DNA of 64,000 nucleotides from Deinococcus detaillensis (GCF_007280555.1 NZ_VKDB01000007.1:1-64000), one strand, 5' to 3'. Positions 51,988 through 60,491 are shown, numbered from the stretch's first letter. Program-made: numbers and translations. The notes: a model not told the origin generated them from the sequence alone.

Positions 51988-52253
51988 GCCGGCAAACAGG
52001 GCTGGCCGCTCAGCCTCCGGGCGGGAATGTCGCCGCGCCAGTGCAAGTAGTTGCGGGCGTAAATGGCGGCAAAAGCCAAGGCGCTCAGCAAAAAGCCGTA
52101 CTGACGGCTGGCAAGGGCGTACGCCACCCACAGCAGTTGACCGACGAAGCCCACCAACCAGCCCCAGCGCTTGCCTGAGCCACTGGCCCACAGCGCCGTG
52201 ACGCCCAAAATCGGCAAAACCCAGGACCAGTACGGCCAGACAGCTGCATTCAC
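51912..52253 (-). CDS. Small membrane protein, 113 residues
   Basis: The product has about three hydrophobic segments (WPYWSWVLPILGVTALWASG, WGWLVGFVGQLLWVAYALA, YGFLLSALAFAAIYARNYLHW) and a polar C-terminal tail. The WxxGFxxQxLWxxYAxxxxQYGF arrangement with a final YxRNxxxW recurs in small membrane proteins of actinobacteria and phages as I recall; function unknown. The last 76 bp overlap fni tail to tail, and the tail residues encoded there are probably not conserved. Confidence 0.65.
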   Translation of the reverse strand: MNAAVWPYWSWVLPILGVTALWASGSGKRWGWLVGFVGQLLWVAYALASRQYGFLLSALAFAAIYARNYLHWRGDIPARRLSGQPCLPAQSADLPDTAATSLKPPTNKATRNS

Positions 52254-52412
52254 ACCCTCACCTCACGGCGTAGGCTAGTGGGGAGGGCGTCAAAATGCTG
52301 TCAAAAGCGGGTTAAAGAACTTCAGAAATAGCCCTTCTGTTGCTGATACGCTCCCGCCAACCTCACTCAACTTGGTCCCGGTTGACAGGTGAGACGACGG
52401 GGAGGTCCCAAC

Positions 52413-53219
52413 TTGCACACCTTCACCCTTCAGCCCGCCACCCTCGAGACGTTGCCGGATTTGCTGGCTCTGCTGCACGACCGAGTGGACGCCGCAACGC
52501 GGCTGACCGCTTTGAAAGAACGCCTCGCCAGTGGGCAGCTGACCCTGAAACAGACCTTGCTGCTGCGCTCGGAGCGCGGTGTGGAAGGCAGCATAATTCT
52601 GCCCAGCAATTCCCGCGTTCCCCTCATACCGACTTACCGGGCAGACACGTCGCCGGAAGCCGTGACTGCCCTAGCCCGCGCCCTTCATGAGCGGGCCGCC
52701 CCGCAGCAACTCCTTTTACTGGATGGTGCTCTCGCGCCGCTCCAACCGGCTCCGTTGGAGGCTGCCGGGTGGCTGCTGGACGATCATCAGATGGTCTACG
52801 AAACCGATTTGGTTGCCTGCCCCTCCCCGCCCGATCCGCTGGCGCAGATGGTGGACGCTGATCGCCCCGATGTCCGCGACTTGCTCGGCGCGTTGGGGCA
52901 AGCAGAGTTAAAGCTCGCTGAAGGCTGGACGCTGATTGGCCTACCGGACGCCAGCGGCTCACTGGCCGCCCTCGGCGCGGTGGGCCCAAGCGGACGCCCG
53001 GGCTGGGCCAGCATCAATTTGATCGGTGTTCAGTCTCAGGCGCGTGGGCAAGGTCTGGGAACACGATTGCATGCTCATCTGCTGGGCGTGGCGGCGGAGC
53101 AGTACAGCCATCATGGCGGCGGCACTGAAGCGGACAACCACGCTATGCGCCGCGTCTTCGCCAAGAACGGATCGCGCCACACCAGCACGCAGATGTATTT
53201 CAAAAAAGCGCAAGGCTGA
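52413..53219 (+). CDS. GNAT-family N-acetyltransferase, two-domain
   Basis: The start is TTG 52413, six nt after GGGGAGGT; 268 residues. The C-terminal half is a GNAT domain: INLIGVQSQARGQGLGTRLHAHLLG gives the acetyl-CoA motif (QxxGxG/A as RGQGLGTRL), followed by HHGGGTEADNHAMRRVFAKNGS and Tyr near the end (MYFKK). The N-terminal half is a diverged second GNAT-like unit. The substrate is unknown. Its stop lies 57 bp before the duplicated alkX-end repeat. Confidence 0.82.
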   Translation: MHTFTLQPATLETLPDLLALLHDRVDAATRLTALKERLASGQLTLKQTLLLRSERGVEGSIILPSNSRVPLIPTYRADTSPEAVTALARALHERAAPQQLLLLDGALAPLQPAPLEAAGWLLDDHQMVYETDLVACPSPPDPLAQMVDADRPDVRDLLGALGQAELKLAEGWTLIGLPDASGSLAALGAVGPSGRPGWASINLIGVQSQARGQGLGTRLHAHLLGVAAEQYSHHGGGTEADNHAMRRVFAKNGSRHTSTQMYFKKAQG

Positions 53220-53275
53220 AGCGGTTGACTGAAATTACTTGCGGAGTCTACGTTCCTAAACCCAGAAAGGCCCGG

Positions 53276-53340
53276 TAGCGCTCCAACTCTGCCGCCACTC
53301 CCCTTTTCAGCGCCGCCGTTTGCCGCACGCCGCTCACGAA
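53276..53340. repeat. 65-bp direct repeat, left copy (orphan 3' end of the YcaQ-like gene)
   Basis: This copy matches 54534-54598 at 64 of 65 positions. Read on the minus strand it encodes the last residues of the YcaQ-like gene and runs on into RAFLGLGT and a TAG stop at about 53251. It therefore looks like the original, displaced 3' end. The single mismatch is silent (GCA versus GCG). Confidence 0.85.
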
Positions 53341-53346
53341 TACCGA

Positions 53347-54453
53347 CTACTTTTGGCAGCTTCCCTTTTGGCTCATTTTAGCTAGAACGCTCTGGAGAGA
53401 GTTGTCTTCTTCATCGGGAATCACAGCCCCTTCCTGTACCTGTCCGCTCTCGTTGAGCGCTCCGCCAGTCACCAACTCCAAAGAAGTCTGCTGATTGAGC
53501 TGAATGATTGTTTGGTAGCCTATCGCTCCAAAAGTTGATTCTCCATAGAGTCGGTGATGCAATTTTTTGAAGATCAGCGCCATCATCTCGGCAGCACTCT
53601 TGGTATTTCTGTTGACGATCAATGAAATGTTTTGAGTCGTGGAAATATATCGCCGGGTTTTGAACTCAATAGCTCTGTTATCACCGAAGTCAACTCCCCT
53701 ATCATCAATACTGATTGCTATAGGTTGTCCCTGTTTTTCCTGCAGTGATAAAAGCTCACCATTTGGCAAGAGTGGCGAAAGCGCCGCAATGAGCGCATAG
53801 AGATTGCCGCCCGTGTTATCTCTCAAATCAATCACCCAGGCGCAGGATTTGCCGTGATTTTTAATAGCAGCTATTCCAGACTCATAATAAGTGTCCAAGT
53901 TACGACTATCCATTTGATTGGGTACTTTCAGAGAGGCTACTCCATTCTCGTCATCTACAGAAAACCCACTACTATTACCCAACGGTAGATCGGGGAGTCG
54001 AACCTGAATATCTGCACCCGCTCGCTGGACATCCAAAGTCACGCCAGAGGTCGTTCCGAGATTTAGGATTCTGTCTCCAATTTTCAGACCAGTTGGAAAG
54101 CGTTGGTCTAATACAGTGACCAAACCTGAAGAATCTACTTTTACCTTATAAAACATCGCCAGTTGATATAAATTTACCTTTCCGTGACCCAAAATATAGA
54201 AACTGTGATTATCATTGAGTTTGAGCAGTATCTCGCCCAAATATGGAAGAATATCCTGATCGCTTTTCATTTTTCCGCTATTTCTGATCAACTCTGCTCT
54301 TTGAGCATCCCAATTCACATTTTCAGACATAAGCGCTCTAGTCTTTATGATACTCAGTGCTCTCAGCCCAAACGAAAGTGGCGTTTGACCGAAAGCGACT
54401 GTACCCACGAAAAACACTGTTGTTATGCCAAATACTATTCGCTTTCTCTGCAT
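53347..54453 (-). CDS. Exported S41-like peptidase in an AT-rich cassette (nisin-resistance-protein-like)
   Basis: ATG 54453 follows GGGAG and opens a signal peptide (MQRKRIVFGITTVFFVGTVAFG), giving 368 residues. The S41 domain shows LKLNDNHSFYI (candidate catalytic His), AWVIDLRDNTGGNLYALIAALSPLL, and the Ser in NRNTKSAAEMMAL. The Lys of the Ctp type is absent (ESTFGAIG). This Ser-His pattern and the GGNxYxxIAxLxPLL stretch resemble the lantibiotic-cleaving NSR group. The DNA is far AT-richer than its neighbours and lies between 65-bp repeats. Transfer from another genome is likely. The bactericin link is inference only. Confidence 0.8.
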   Translation of the reverse strand: MQRKRIVFGITTVFFVGTVAFGQTPLSFGLRALSIIKTRALMSENVNWDAQRAELIRNSGKMKSDQDILPYLGEILLKLNDNHSFYILGHGKVNLYQLAMFYKVKVDSSGLVTVLDQRFPTGLKIGDRILNLGTTSGVTLDVQRAGADIQVRLPDLPLGNSSGFSVDDENGVASLKVPNQMDSRNLDTYYESGIAAIKNHGKSCAWVIDLRDNTGGNLYALIAALSPLLPNGELLSLQEKQGQPIAISIDDRGVDFGDNRAIEFKTRRYISTTQNISLIVNRNTKSAAEMMALIFKKLHHRLYGESTFGAIGYQTIIQLNQQTSLELVTGGALNESGQVQEGAVIPDEEDNSLQSVLAKMSQKGSCQK

Positions 54454-54511
54454 ATACACTCCCATCGGACTGTTTAGATTTCGTTTGAGGCGGTGATGAT
54501 CAAGTACGCCT

Positions 54512-55603
54512 TTAGAGTTGTAGAAAGCTTTCATAGCGCTCCAACTCCGCCGCCACTCCCCTTTTCAGCGCCGCCGTTTGCCGCACGCCGCTCACGAAAT
54601 GGAGTTCGCTTTTCAGTTCGCCCTGCTCCACCTTGAGGTTAGCCCAGCCCACCGCCCGCTCATTCCAAAACAGCGGCAGAGCGTAGTAGCCCAGCACCCG
54701 TTTGGCCGGCGGCGTGTAGGCTTCAAGCTTGTAGATCCAGCCGTGAAGGTGAGCAAAGCGGCGGCGATCCCACACCAACGGATCAAACGGACCGACCATT
54801 CGCACGCCGCTGGGCACGCACGCTTCTAAATCCGTGCCGGCAAGCCAGACGTACTTGAGGCCGTCGATGCTGGCGCTGCTCAGTTCTTCATCCAGAGCCG
54901 ATTTGAGTGCCGCCCGCAGTTCGCTTCGCAGGTGCGGCAGGCCGTAACCGCTGAGACTGAGTAAATAGCTGAGACTAGCCTGCGGCAGTGGCCCGTAGAG
55001 CTGCGCCAGCAAACGAACGACAGCGCGGGCACGCTCGCTCTCGGTTTGGGGGGGCGCGGCCCGCAGCTCAGCCAGATGCGGCGCGGGGCTATAGAGCCGC
55101 ACGCCGCTGATTCGCCGCGAGATTCTCAGCAGGCCCTGATAGTGCAGGCCGTCGAGGGCGCGGGTGCTGGCACTGCTCTGGCCGCCCCAAGCGTTGCCGA
55201 CCCGCACCGGTCCGAACGCCGCCTGCACTTCTCGGGGATGCACTTCAGCGCTGGGGTGCGCCTCCACGAACGCCAACACCTCGGCCAGCAGGCCCGGCGC
55301 TTGCGTTTCTATTTTGAGCGCCCCCACTCGGCGCGGATGCAGTAGCGCCTGCACCCGCCTCGGCACGAAACCGTAATTGGGCAGCATATCTTCCTCAGCG
55401 TCTAGCGCAGGATAAAGCCGCTCCAAATCGCCCGCTCGGTAGCCCGAAACCCGCTGCATCAGCGCCAAGTCTTGAGCACGGGCAGGAGCACGGATTGGGT
55501 CGGCCTGCAAAAAGCCCATCCGGTCAAGTGCCGCCTGAAGGCTCGGCTGCGCGGCCAGCGTGCCCAAAGCAGCAGCGCGGAGCTGAGCGGAGGTTAAGAC
55601 CAT
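54512..55603 (-). CDS. Winged-helix DNA glycosylase of the YcaQ/AlkZ (HTH_42) family
   Basis: Members of this family excise alkylated or cross-linked bases from DNA. The protein shows the N-terminal LQADPIRAPARAQDLALMQRV, whose Q-x-D corresponds to the catalytic motif of the YcaQ-type branch, then PNYGFVPRRVQALLHP, winged-helix domains, and the C-terminal MVGPFDPLVWDRRRFAHLHGW and KRVLGYYALPLFWNERAVGWANLK. ATG 55603 is chosen, with TACACT 6 nt before it (leaderless); 363 residues. The last seven residues (YESFLQL) come from inserted DNA and replace an older ending found at 53251-53275. Confidence 0.85.
   Translation of the reverse strand: MVLTSAQLRAAALGTLAAQPSLQAALDRMGFLQADPIRAPARAQDLALMQRVSGYRAGDLERLYPALDAEEDMLPNYGFVPRRVQALLHPRRVGALKIETQAPGLLAEVLAFVEAHPSAEVHPREVQAAFGPVRVGNAWGGQSSASTRALDGLHYQGLLRISRRISGVRLYSPAPHLAELRAAPPQTESERARAVVRLLAQLYGPLPQASLSYLLSLSGYGLPHLRSELRAALKSALDEELSSASIDGLKYVWLAGTDLEACVPSGVRMVGPFDPLVWDRRRFAHLHGWIYKLEAYTPPAKRVLGYYALPLFWNERAVGWANLKVEQGELKSELHFVSGVRQTAALKRGVAAELERYESFLQL
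54534..54598. repeat. 65-bp direct repeat, right copy (within the YcaQ-like gene)
   Basis: This copy encodes the conserved SGVRQTAALKRGVAAELERY end of the YcaQ-like protein in place. Identity with the left copy ends abruptly at 54598 on one side and 54534 on the other, although the codons beyond (TTT CTG versus TTT CTA) still look related. Confidence 0.85.
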
Positions 55604-55678
55604 AGCGGGAGTGTAGCGCTCCCATTTTGCTTTGGACAGAACAGAGGGATGGGGCAAGCAAACGTCCGGTGCATAAAC

Positions 55679-55757
55679 TTGACTTTGGCTCAATACCGCG
55701 CTATAGTTTTCCTATCAATCAAAAGAAAGCAGCCGCCCGCGAAGGCGGATTTTTTAT
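55679..55757 (+). ncRNA. Orphan promoter followed at once by a terminator (possible tiny RNA)
   Basis: TTGACT (55679-55684), a 17-nt spacer and TATAGT (55702-55707) make the best sigma-70-type promoter in the window. Transcription would start near 55714 and meet a terminator, CCGCC-CGCGAA-GGCGG (55733-55748) then ATTTTTT, about 40 nt later. No plus-strand gene follows for 2.5 kb. It is divergent from the YcaQ-like gene. A very short RNA or an aborted leader remnant would fit. Confidence 0.45.
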
Positions 55758-55779
55758 ACCACATTTTTTGGCCCTCCAC

Positions 55780-55802
55780 AAAAAAGCCCCGCCGAGCGGC
55801 TT
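55780..55802 (-). terminator. Possible terminator of the YtxJ-fusion gene
   Basis: On the minus strand AAGCC (55802-55798) and inner GC pairs match GGCTT (55788-55784) with a CC bulge, followed by TTT. It lies about 35 nt past the stop codon. Confidence 0.4.
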
Positions 55803-55836
55803 AAACGCTGGGCAGAGCAAACGACTTGGTTAAGGC

Positions 55837-56484
55837 TTAAAGCTGGCTCAGCAATTCCTGAACACGGGCCTTAAGATCGCCTCTGGCCTGCGGCTCGCCG
55901 AGTTGGTGCAGGCCGCCGTGATAAGCGTCGGGGTCTCCGAACAGCTTGGAGAGCAGTTCAAATTCGCGCTGGCTGCGCAGGCTGGCGTCGTCGCGGAACA
56001 TGTTGACGTAGCGCTCCTGAAATTGCCAGTCAGGCAACTTGCCGTCCACGTAGTCCTGCATCAAGTGCTTGTAAGGCGCGACATTTCCCTCGGCCACTGC
56101 CACCGCGCCGTCACGCTTGGGAACCTTGCTTTCGAAAACCGGCCCGAGTTGCTCAGGGCTGATTTCCCAATTATTGACTTCAAAGGTGGGTTTGGCTTGG
56201 TCAAACAAAATAAACTGCGGCGATTGGTGCTGAATGCCGCTGAGGTCGGCCACATGGTTGCTGGCCGGACGCCAGTCCACCACCCGAATAAAGCCCACCG
56301 GAAGGTCGTGCTTGGCGAGGTAAGTTTCTAAGACGCCAAAGCCCTGCATGGTCTTGTGGCAGGTTCCGGCCTTGAAAACGGCGGCCTGTGGATACTGCGC
56401 CAGAAAGGTGTCGACTTCTTCGGGGGTGGTCAGCGCCACCAACACTTGGGCTTGAGCAGCTTGAGTTTGATCGGTTTGAGTCAT
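55837..56484 (-). CDS. YtxJ-like bacilliredoxin domain fused to a colicin-immunity-like domain
   Basis: The 215-residue protein has two parts. Residues 15-110 resemble YtxJ/BrxC monothiol bacilliredoxins: [21 protein letters not shown], then [28 protein letters not shown], with a single Cys in the TCHK position; these use bacillithiol, which Deinococcus makes. Residues 125-190 ([45 protein letters not shown] in landmarks) match the helical pattern of colicin D-type immunity proteins. TACAAT lies 6 nt before the ATG (leaderless). What the second domain does here is unknown. Confidence 0.72.
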   Translation of the reverse strand: MTQTDQTQAAQAQVLVALTTPEEVDTFLAQYPQAAVFKAGTCHKTMQGFGVLETYLAKHDLPVGFIRVVDWRPASNHVADLSGIQHQSPQFILFDQAKPTFEVNNWEISPEQLGPVFESKVPKRDGAVAVAEGNVAPYKHLMQDYVDGKLPDWQFQERYVNMFRDDASLRSQREFELLSKLFGDPDAYHGGLHQLGEPQARGDLKARVQELLSQL

Positions 56485-56633
56485 ACTTGGATTGTACTCC
56501 CCGCTTTATTAAATGAAGTGACGCCCGCCACCGTTTAGTGCATTTGTCCGGATACAGGTCAGCAATTGGCACGCCACATCACTCGCGACACGCTGCTGAC
56601 CCCAGGAAACTAAGCTCCAAGAGACTGAGCCAT

Positions 56634-57545
56634 CTAAGCTCGCGCGTGGACTTCTGCGGCGTCCAGCGCGGCGATTTCACTGACGGAAAAGTGGTAATGC
56701 TCGTTGCACCAGTGACAGACCACTTCTTGCCCACCGTCTTCGATCATGTTTTGGCGCTCGCTCATATCGAAAAAGGCCAGTGACGCCACTGCCCGTTCGC
56801 GTGAGCAGCGGCACTGGAAGCGGGCGGCTTGGGCCTGTGGAGCCGCCACCAGATTCAGGCCCGCCGTCGCCTTCTCCATGACCTCCAACAGCGAGACGAG
56901 CCGCAGGTTGTCGGTAAAACTGCCCATCGCCGCGATGTTTTGCTCTAAAGCCTGCAAAGTTTCGTCGCTCACTCCCGGCATGGCCTGCACAATCAGGCCG
57001 CCTGCTCTGGCCACCCGCCCGCCTTCTTCGTAGACGCCGAGCTGCACCGCGCTGGGAATTTGTTCGCTGGACGCCAGATAGTACGCCACGTCTTCGGCAA
57101 TTTCGCCGCTGATGAGCTGCACGCTGCCTGTCCACGGCTCGGCACTGTCGAGGAGGCGGGTGACGGCCAGTTCGCCTTTGGTGCCGACCAAACCGCTGAC
57201 ATCCAATTTGCCGTCGCTCTCCCGCAGCGGCAGATCGGCTTCCGGCTCGCGCACGTAGCCGCGCACCGAACCGTCGGCGCTGCCCTCGGCCACCAGCCAG
57301 CCCAGCGGCCCGTCGCCCTGAATGCGGAGGTTGACCCGGCTGTCTACTTTTTTGCCCAGAATGATGGCCAGCAGCGCCGACGCGCTCAGGGCGCGGCCCA
57401 GCGCCGCCGTCGCCGTTTTGCTGAGGTGGTGGCGCACGCGGGCTTCTTCCACGATTTGAGTGGCGTCAATGGCCACCACCCGCAGCGTGCCGCCCGCCGC
57501 CGTGCCGCGCAGAATGTACGAGCCTATATTCTGGGAATCTTGCAT
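56634..57545 (-). CDS. hslO: Redox-regulated chaperone Hsp33
   Basis: Hsp33 is switched on by oxidation plus unfolding and holds client proteins. The 303-residue protein has the N-terminal core ([58 protein letters not shown]) and the zinc redox switch with CRC and CHWC ([28 protein letters not shown]). TAAGAT lies 6 nt before the ATG on the minus strand (leaderless). Along with the msrPQ genes and the bacilliredoxin-like neighbour it belongs to the oxidative-stress toolkit. Confidence 0.95.
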   Translation of the reverse strand: MQDSQNIGSYILRGTAAGGTLRVVAIDATQIVEEARVRHHLSKTATAALGRALSASALLAIILGKKVDSRVNLRIQGDGPLGWLVAEGSADGSVRGYVREPEADLPLRESDGKLDVSGLVGTKGELAVTRLLDSAEPWTGSVQLISGEIAEDVAYYLASSEQIPSAVQLGVYEEGGRVARAGGLIVQAMPGVSDETLQALEQNIAAMGSFTDNLRLVSLLEVMEKATAGLNLVAAPQAQAARFQCRCSRERAVASLAFFDMSERQNMIEDGGQEVVCHWCNEHYHFSVSEIAALDAAEVHARA

Positions 57546-57625
57546 TACAAAATCTTATACAAGGACACTCAGATTCAAAGTGTGAAGGAATGGAATTGGG
57601 CGGGCGGAGGGAGCCAGGCCGCCGC

Positions 57626-58171
57626 TTATTTCTGCGAGGTGATGAAACTCAAATTGCGGTCTTGCTGCGCCCGGTCTAGGCCGTAGCCGAACACGAAGGC
57701 GTCGGGGATGGTAAAGCCGAGGTAATCCACCGGCACTTCCACTTTGCGGCGGCTGGGTTTGCTCAGCAGCGAAGCGACCTTCAGGCTCGCCGGGCCGCGC
57801 TCACCGAGGTAGCGCAGGATGTAATCCATGGTGCTGCCGGTGTCGATGATGTCTTCGACCAGCAGCACATGGCGGCCCGAAATCGGGAAACTGAGGTCTT
57901 TGACCAGTTTGACTTCGCCGCTACTCTGCTTGGCGTCGCCGTAGCTGCTGGTCTGCATAAAATCGATGGTCAGCGGAATATCGAGCAGCCTCACCAAGTC
58001 GGCGTGAAAGAGAAACGCGCCGTTGAGCAGACAAATCAGGTGCGGATTGTGTCCGGCGTAGTCTTGGCGAATTTGAGCGGCGAGTTCGCGTACACGGGCC
58101 ATCAACTGCTCTTCGCTGATCTGCACGGGGCCGTCACTGGGCCGAAGCTGCTTTTGTTGAAACACGGTCAT
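57626..58171 (-). CDS. hpt: Hypoxanthine-guanine phosphoribosyltransferase
   Basis: Hpt salvages hypoxanthine and guanine with PRPP. The 181-residue protein shows the purine PRTase order: LICLLNGAFLFHADLVRLLDIPLTIDFMQTSSYG (in landmarks LLNGAFLFHADL and DFMQTSSYG), the PRPP motif VLLVEDIIDTGSTMDYIL, and VDYLGFTIPDAFVFGYGLD near the end. TAGGCT lies 7 nt before the ATG (leaderless). It is divergent from trpC. Confidence 0.95.
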   Translation of the reverse strand: MTVFQQKQLRPSDGPVQISEEQLMARVRELAAQIRQDYAGHNPHLICLLNGAFLFHADLVRLLDIPLTIDFMQTSSYGDAKQSSGEVKLVKDLSFPISGRHVLLVEDIIDTGSTMDYILRYLGERGPASLKVASLLSKPSRRKVEVPVDYLGFTIPDAFVFGYGLDRAQQDRNLSFITSQK

Positions 58172-58263
58172 GCGCCCCAGCCTAGCAGACGGTGAGGCGG
58201 CGGAGCTTAGGGACAGGGCGCGAGTACTTTTCTGCGGTGATACCGACCTCCTATACTCCGTTC

Positions 58264-59103
58264 ATGACGCCCGCTCACCGCTTTTCTCCTCCCTCCAAGG
58301 CCTACACCGCTCCCGGCGTACTGGGCCGCATCGTCTCGGAACGCACGCAAGATTACGCGGGCGCGTCCTTTACACTCGGCGCAGCCCGGCCACGCGCCCG
58401 GCGCTTTCACGCCGCTCTGGCAGCAGCGGGCCTGCAACTGATTGCTGAAGTCAAGGGAGCCAGCCCCAGTCAGGGCGCGATTGCCAAACTCGATCCGGCA
58501 GCGGCGGCCCAAAGCTACGTGCGCGGCGGAGCCAGCTGCCTCAGCGTACTGACCGAGCCGAGGCACTTTGACGGTTCAGCCGAGGCGCTGCGTCAAGTGG
58601 TGGCGGCGCTGGACAATTTGGCCGTGAAGGTGCCGGTGCTGCGAAAAGACTTCGTGATTCATCCCAAAATGCTGGAAGAAGCCGCCGATTGGGGCGCGTC
58701 CGCCGCCCTCTTAATGGTCAGCATCCTGGGGCCGGACGTGGGCGAGTACCTGCAACTGGCGCACCACTTGGGCCTGGACGCTTTGGTGGAAGTTCATGAC
58801 GAGGCCGAGCTGGAAGTGGCGCTCGCAGCGGGCGCAGAGATCATCGGCGTCAACAACCGCGATTTGAGAACCCTCAAAATCGATTTGCACAACAGCCCCC
58901 GCATGATTGCCCACGCCCGCGCCGCCGGGTACGAAGGCTTGCTGGTGGCCGAAAGCGGTTACGCGACGCCCGCCGACATCAGCACCATTCGCCGCAGCGC
59001 TGACGCCGTGTTGGTGGGCAGCAGCTTGGCGGGCAGCGGGGATTTGGAGAGAGCGGCGCGGGCCATTTTGCAGGAACCAACACCAACCCAAGGAGAAAAA
59101 TAA
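58264..59103 (+). CDS. trpC: Indole-3-glycerol phosphate synthase
   Basis: TrpC closes the indole ring in tryptophan synthesis. The start is ATG 58264, 6 nt after TATACT (leaderless), giving 279 residues. The barrel motifs are present: LIAEVKGASPSQGAI, YVRGGASCLSVLTEPRHFDGS, VLRKDFVIHPKMLEEAADWGA, IGVNNRDLRTLKID, VAESGYATPADI and DAVLVGSSLAGSGDL. It stands apart from other trp genes. Its TAA overlaps the ATG of the next gene by one base. Confidence 0.96.
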   Translation: MTPAHRFSPPSKAYTAPGVLGRIVSERTQDYAGASFTLGAARPRARRFHAALAAAGLQLIAEVKGASPSQGAIAKLDPAAAAQSYVRGGASCLSVLTEPRHFDGSAEALRQVVAALDNLAVKVPVLRKDFVIHPKMLEEAADWGASAALLMVSILGPDVGEYLQLAHHLGLDALVEVHDEAELEVALAAGAEIIGVNNRDLRTLKIDLHNSPRMIAHARAAGYEGLLVAESGYATPADISTIRRSADAVLVGSSLAGSGDLERAARAILQEPTPTQGEK

Positions 59104-59537
59104 TGGACTTCGAAGCCGGTCAGCGTTGGCACTACCACACCCGTGAGGGCGAAGAGCAGTCCACCTTGGGCATTTTGCGGCGCGAAGTCAACAACGGGCG
59201 GGCGCTGCTGCACATCCGCATCGAGGGCATCATTTTGCCCAACCCACGCGCCGAGAACGGCATTCAGACCGTGCTGGGCCACACGCCGATCAGCGCCGAG
59301 GCCCTTGAAAAAAGTGTGACGTTCCGCGCCGAGCAAGCCTTCGTGCCAGATGATTTCAGCGGCTATGAGACGTGGCGCGAGGCTTTTATTCGCCAGGAAG
59401 CCGGAGTCTTTACCATCAGCGTCAAAGAGATTTTGGATGTGGTGGAGCAGGGCTTGGCGGCGGGCCTGACCAAACCGAAACAGGATTTCAATCCAGTGTT
59501 CTTGAAGATCAACAAAGCCAACAAAGAGCTGCTCTAG
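59103..59537 (+). CDS. Hypothetical protein coupled to trpC, 144 residues
   Basis: The ATG overlaps the trpC stop (TAATG), and AAGGAG lies upstream, so translation is coupled. The soluble product begins MDFEAGQRWHYHTREGEEQSTLGILRRE and contains VTFRAEQAFVPDDFSGYETWREAF and ISVKEILDVVEQGL. I recognise no named family. It has no membrane segment and no cysteine. Its steady coupling to trpC suggests shared regulation, not necessarily a role in tryptophan synthesis. Confidence 0.75.
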   Translation: MDFEAGQRWHYHTREGEEQSTLGILRREVNNGRALLHIRIEGIILPNPRAENGIQTVLGHTPISAEALEKSVTFRAEQAFVPDDFSGYETWREAFIRQEAGVFTISVKEILDVVEQGLAAGLTKPKQDFNPVFLKINKANKELL

Positions 59538-59628
59538 GAATTGAGTGACGGAGCGTGATCAAAGCGCTGGGGGCGAGTATCACCTTGATCCATTGACGCC
59601 CCCGCCTCACCGGGCTTACAGTCGCACC

Positions 59629-60420
59629 ATGACCGATTCATCCGCCCGCGCTGCCGGTGTCCTCTCTAAGTTTCGCTTGGACGGCAAAACCGCCGTCGTC
59701 ACCGGAGCCACGCGGGGCATTGGCCGCGCTCTGGCCCGCGCCCTGGCCGAAGCGGGAGCCAACATCGTGATCGTGGGGCGCGACGAAGCGGCAGCCCGCG
59801 AGGTGGAAGCCGAACTGAGCGAACTCGGCACCCAGACGCTGGTTGTTATGGCTGAGATCACCGAACGGAGCGAAGTGGAGCGCCTGCTGGCGGCCACGCT
59901 GGAGCGCTTTGGCCGCGCCGATATTTTGGTCAACAACGCTGGAACTTGCGTTCACCGCCCGGCGCTGGACGTGACCGACGACGAGTGGCGGCAGGTCATG
60001 AGCGTCAATGTGGACGCGCTGTGGATCACCTCGCAGGTATTCGGGCGGCAGATGGTGGCGCAGGGCGGCGGCAACATCGTCAACATCGGCTCGATCTCGG
60101 CGCAGATCGTCAACCGCCCACAGTGGCAACCCGGCTACAACGCGTCCAAAGCCGCCGTGCATCAGCTCACCAAGAGCCTCGCGGCCGAGTGGGCACCCCA
60201 CAATGTGCGGGTCAATGCGCTGGCCCCCGGCTACGTCAAAACCGATATGGCTCCGGTGGACGATCCCCAGTTCAAGCAGCGCTGGATTGACGACGCGCCG
60301 CAGCAGCGGGCCGCCTTACCGGAAGAATTGGGGCCAGCGGTGGTGTTTTTGGCGAGTGAAGCGTCTTCGTTTATGACCGGCTCGGTGTTGGTGATGGACG
60401 GGGGCTATACGCTGTTTTGA
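59629..60420 (+). CDS. Short-chain dehydrogenase/reductase (SDR)
   Basis: ATG 59629 follows TACAGT by 6 nt (leaderless), giving 263 residues. It is a classical SDR: cofactor motif TGATRGIGRALA, DILVNNAG, catalytic Ser in VNIGSISAQIV, YNASKAAVHQLTKSLA (Tyr-x3-Lys), and the end DGGYTLF. The arginine after the TGA motif (TGATRGIG) and the GRDE after strand 2 suggest NADP(H). It resembles gluconate or sugar-alcohol dehydrogenases; the substrate cannot be read from sequence. Confidence 0.92.
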   Translation: MTDSSARAAGVLSKFRLDGKTAVVTGATRGIGRALARALAEAGANIVIVGRDEAAAREVEAELSELGTQTLVVMAEITERSEVERLLAATLERFGRADILVNNAGTCVHRPALDVTDDEWRQVMSVNVDALWITSQVFGRQMVAQGGGNIVNIGSISAQIVNRPQWQPGYNASKAAVHQLTKSLAAEWAPHNVRVNALAPGYVKTDMAPVDDPQFKQRWIDDAPQQRAALPEELGPAVVFLASEASSFMTGSVLVMDGGYTLF

Positions 60421-60491
60421 AGGTGCCGCCCAACCTGAGGTGGCCTGCACTCAAAACCCCCTAGCCCCCTCGAAGCCCTAAACTACTTCCC

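Larger units (their letters stand above)
53276..54598. mobile_element. Repeat-flanked insertion at the 3' end of the YcaQ-like gene
   Basis: Direct repeats (53276-53340 and 54534-54598) bracket about 1.19 kb of AT-rich DNA carrying a single S41 gene. The right copy supplies a new ending (YESFLQL, stop at 54512) to the YcaQ-like gene, while the old ending (YRAFLGLGT) is stranded on the left. This is the pattern left when a circular or homologous DNA recombines into the end of a gene and rebuilds it. No integrase or transposase gene is present. A single-crossover event through short homology is the alternative to site-specific integration. Confidence 0.65.
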
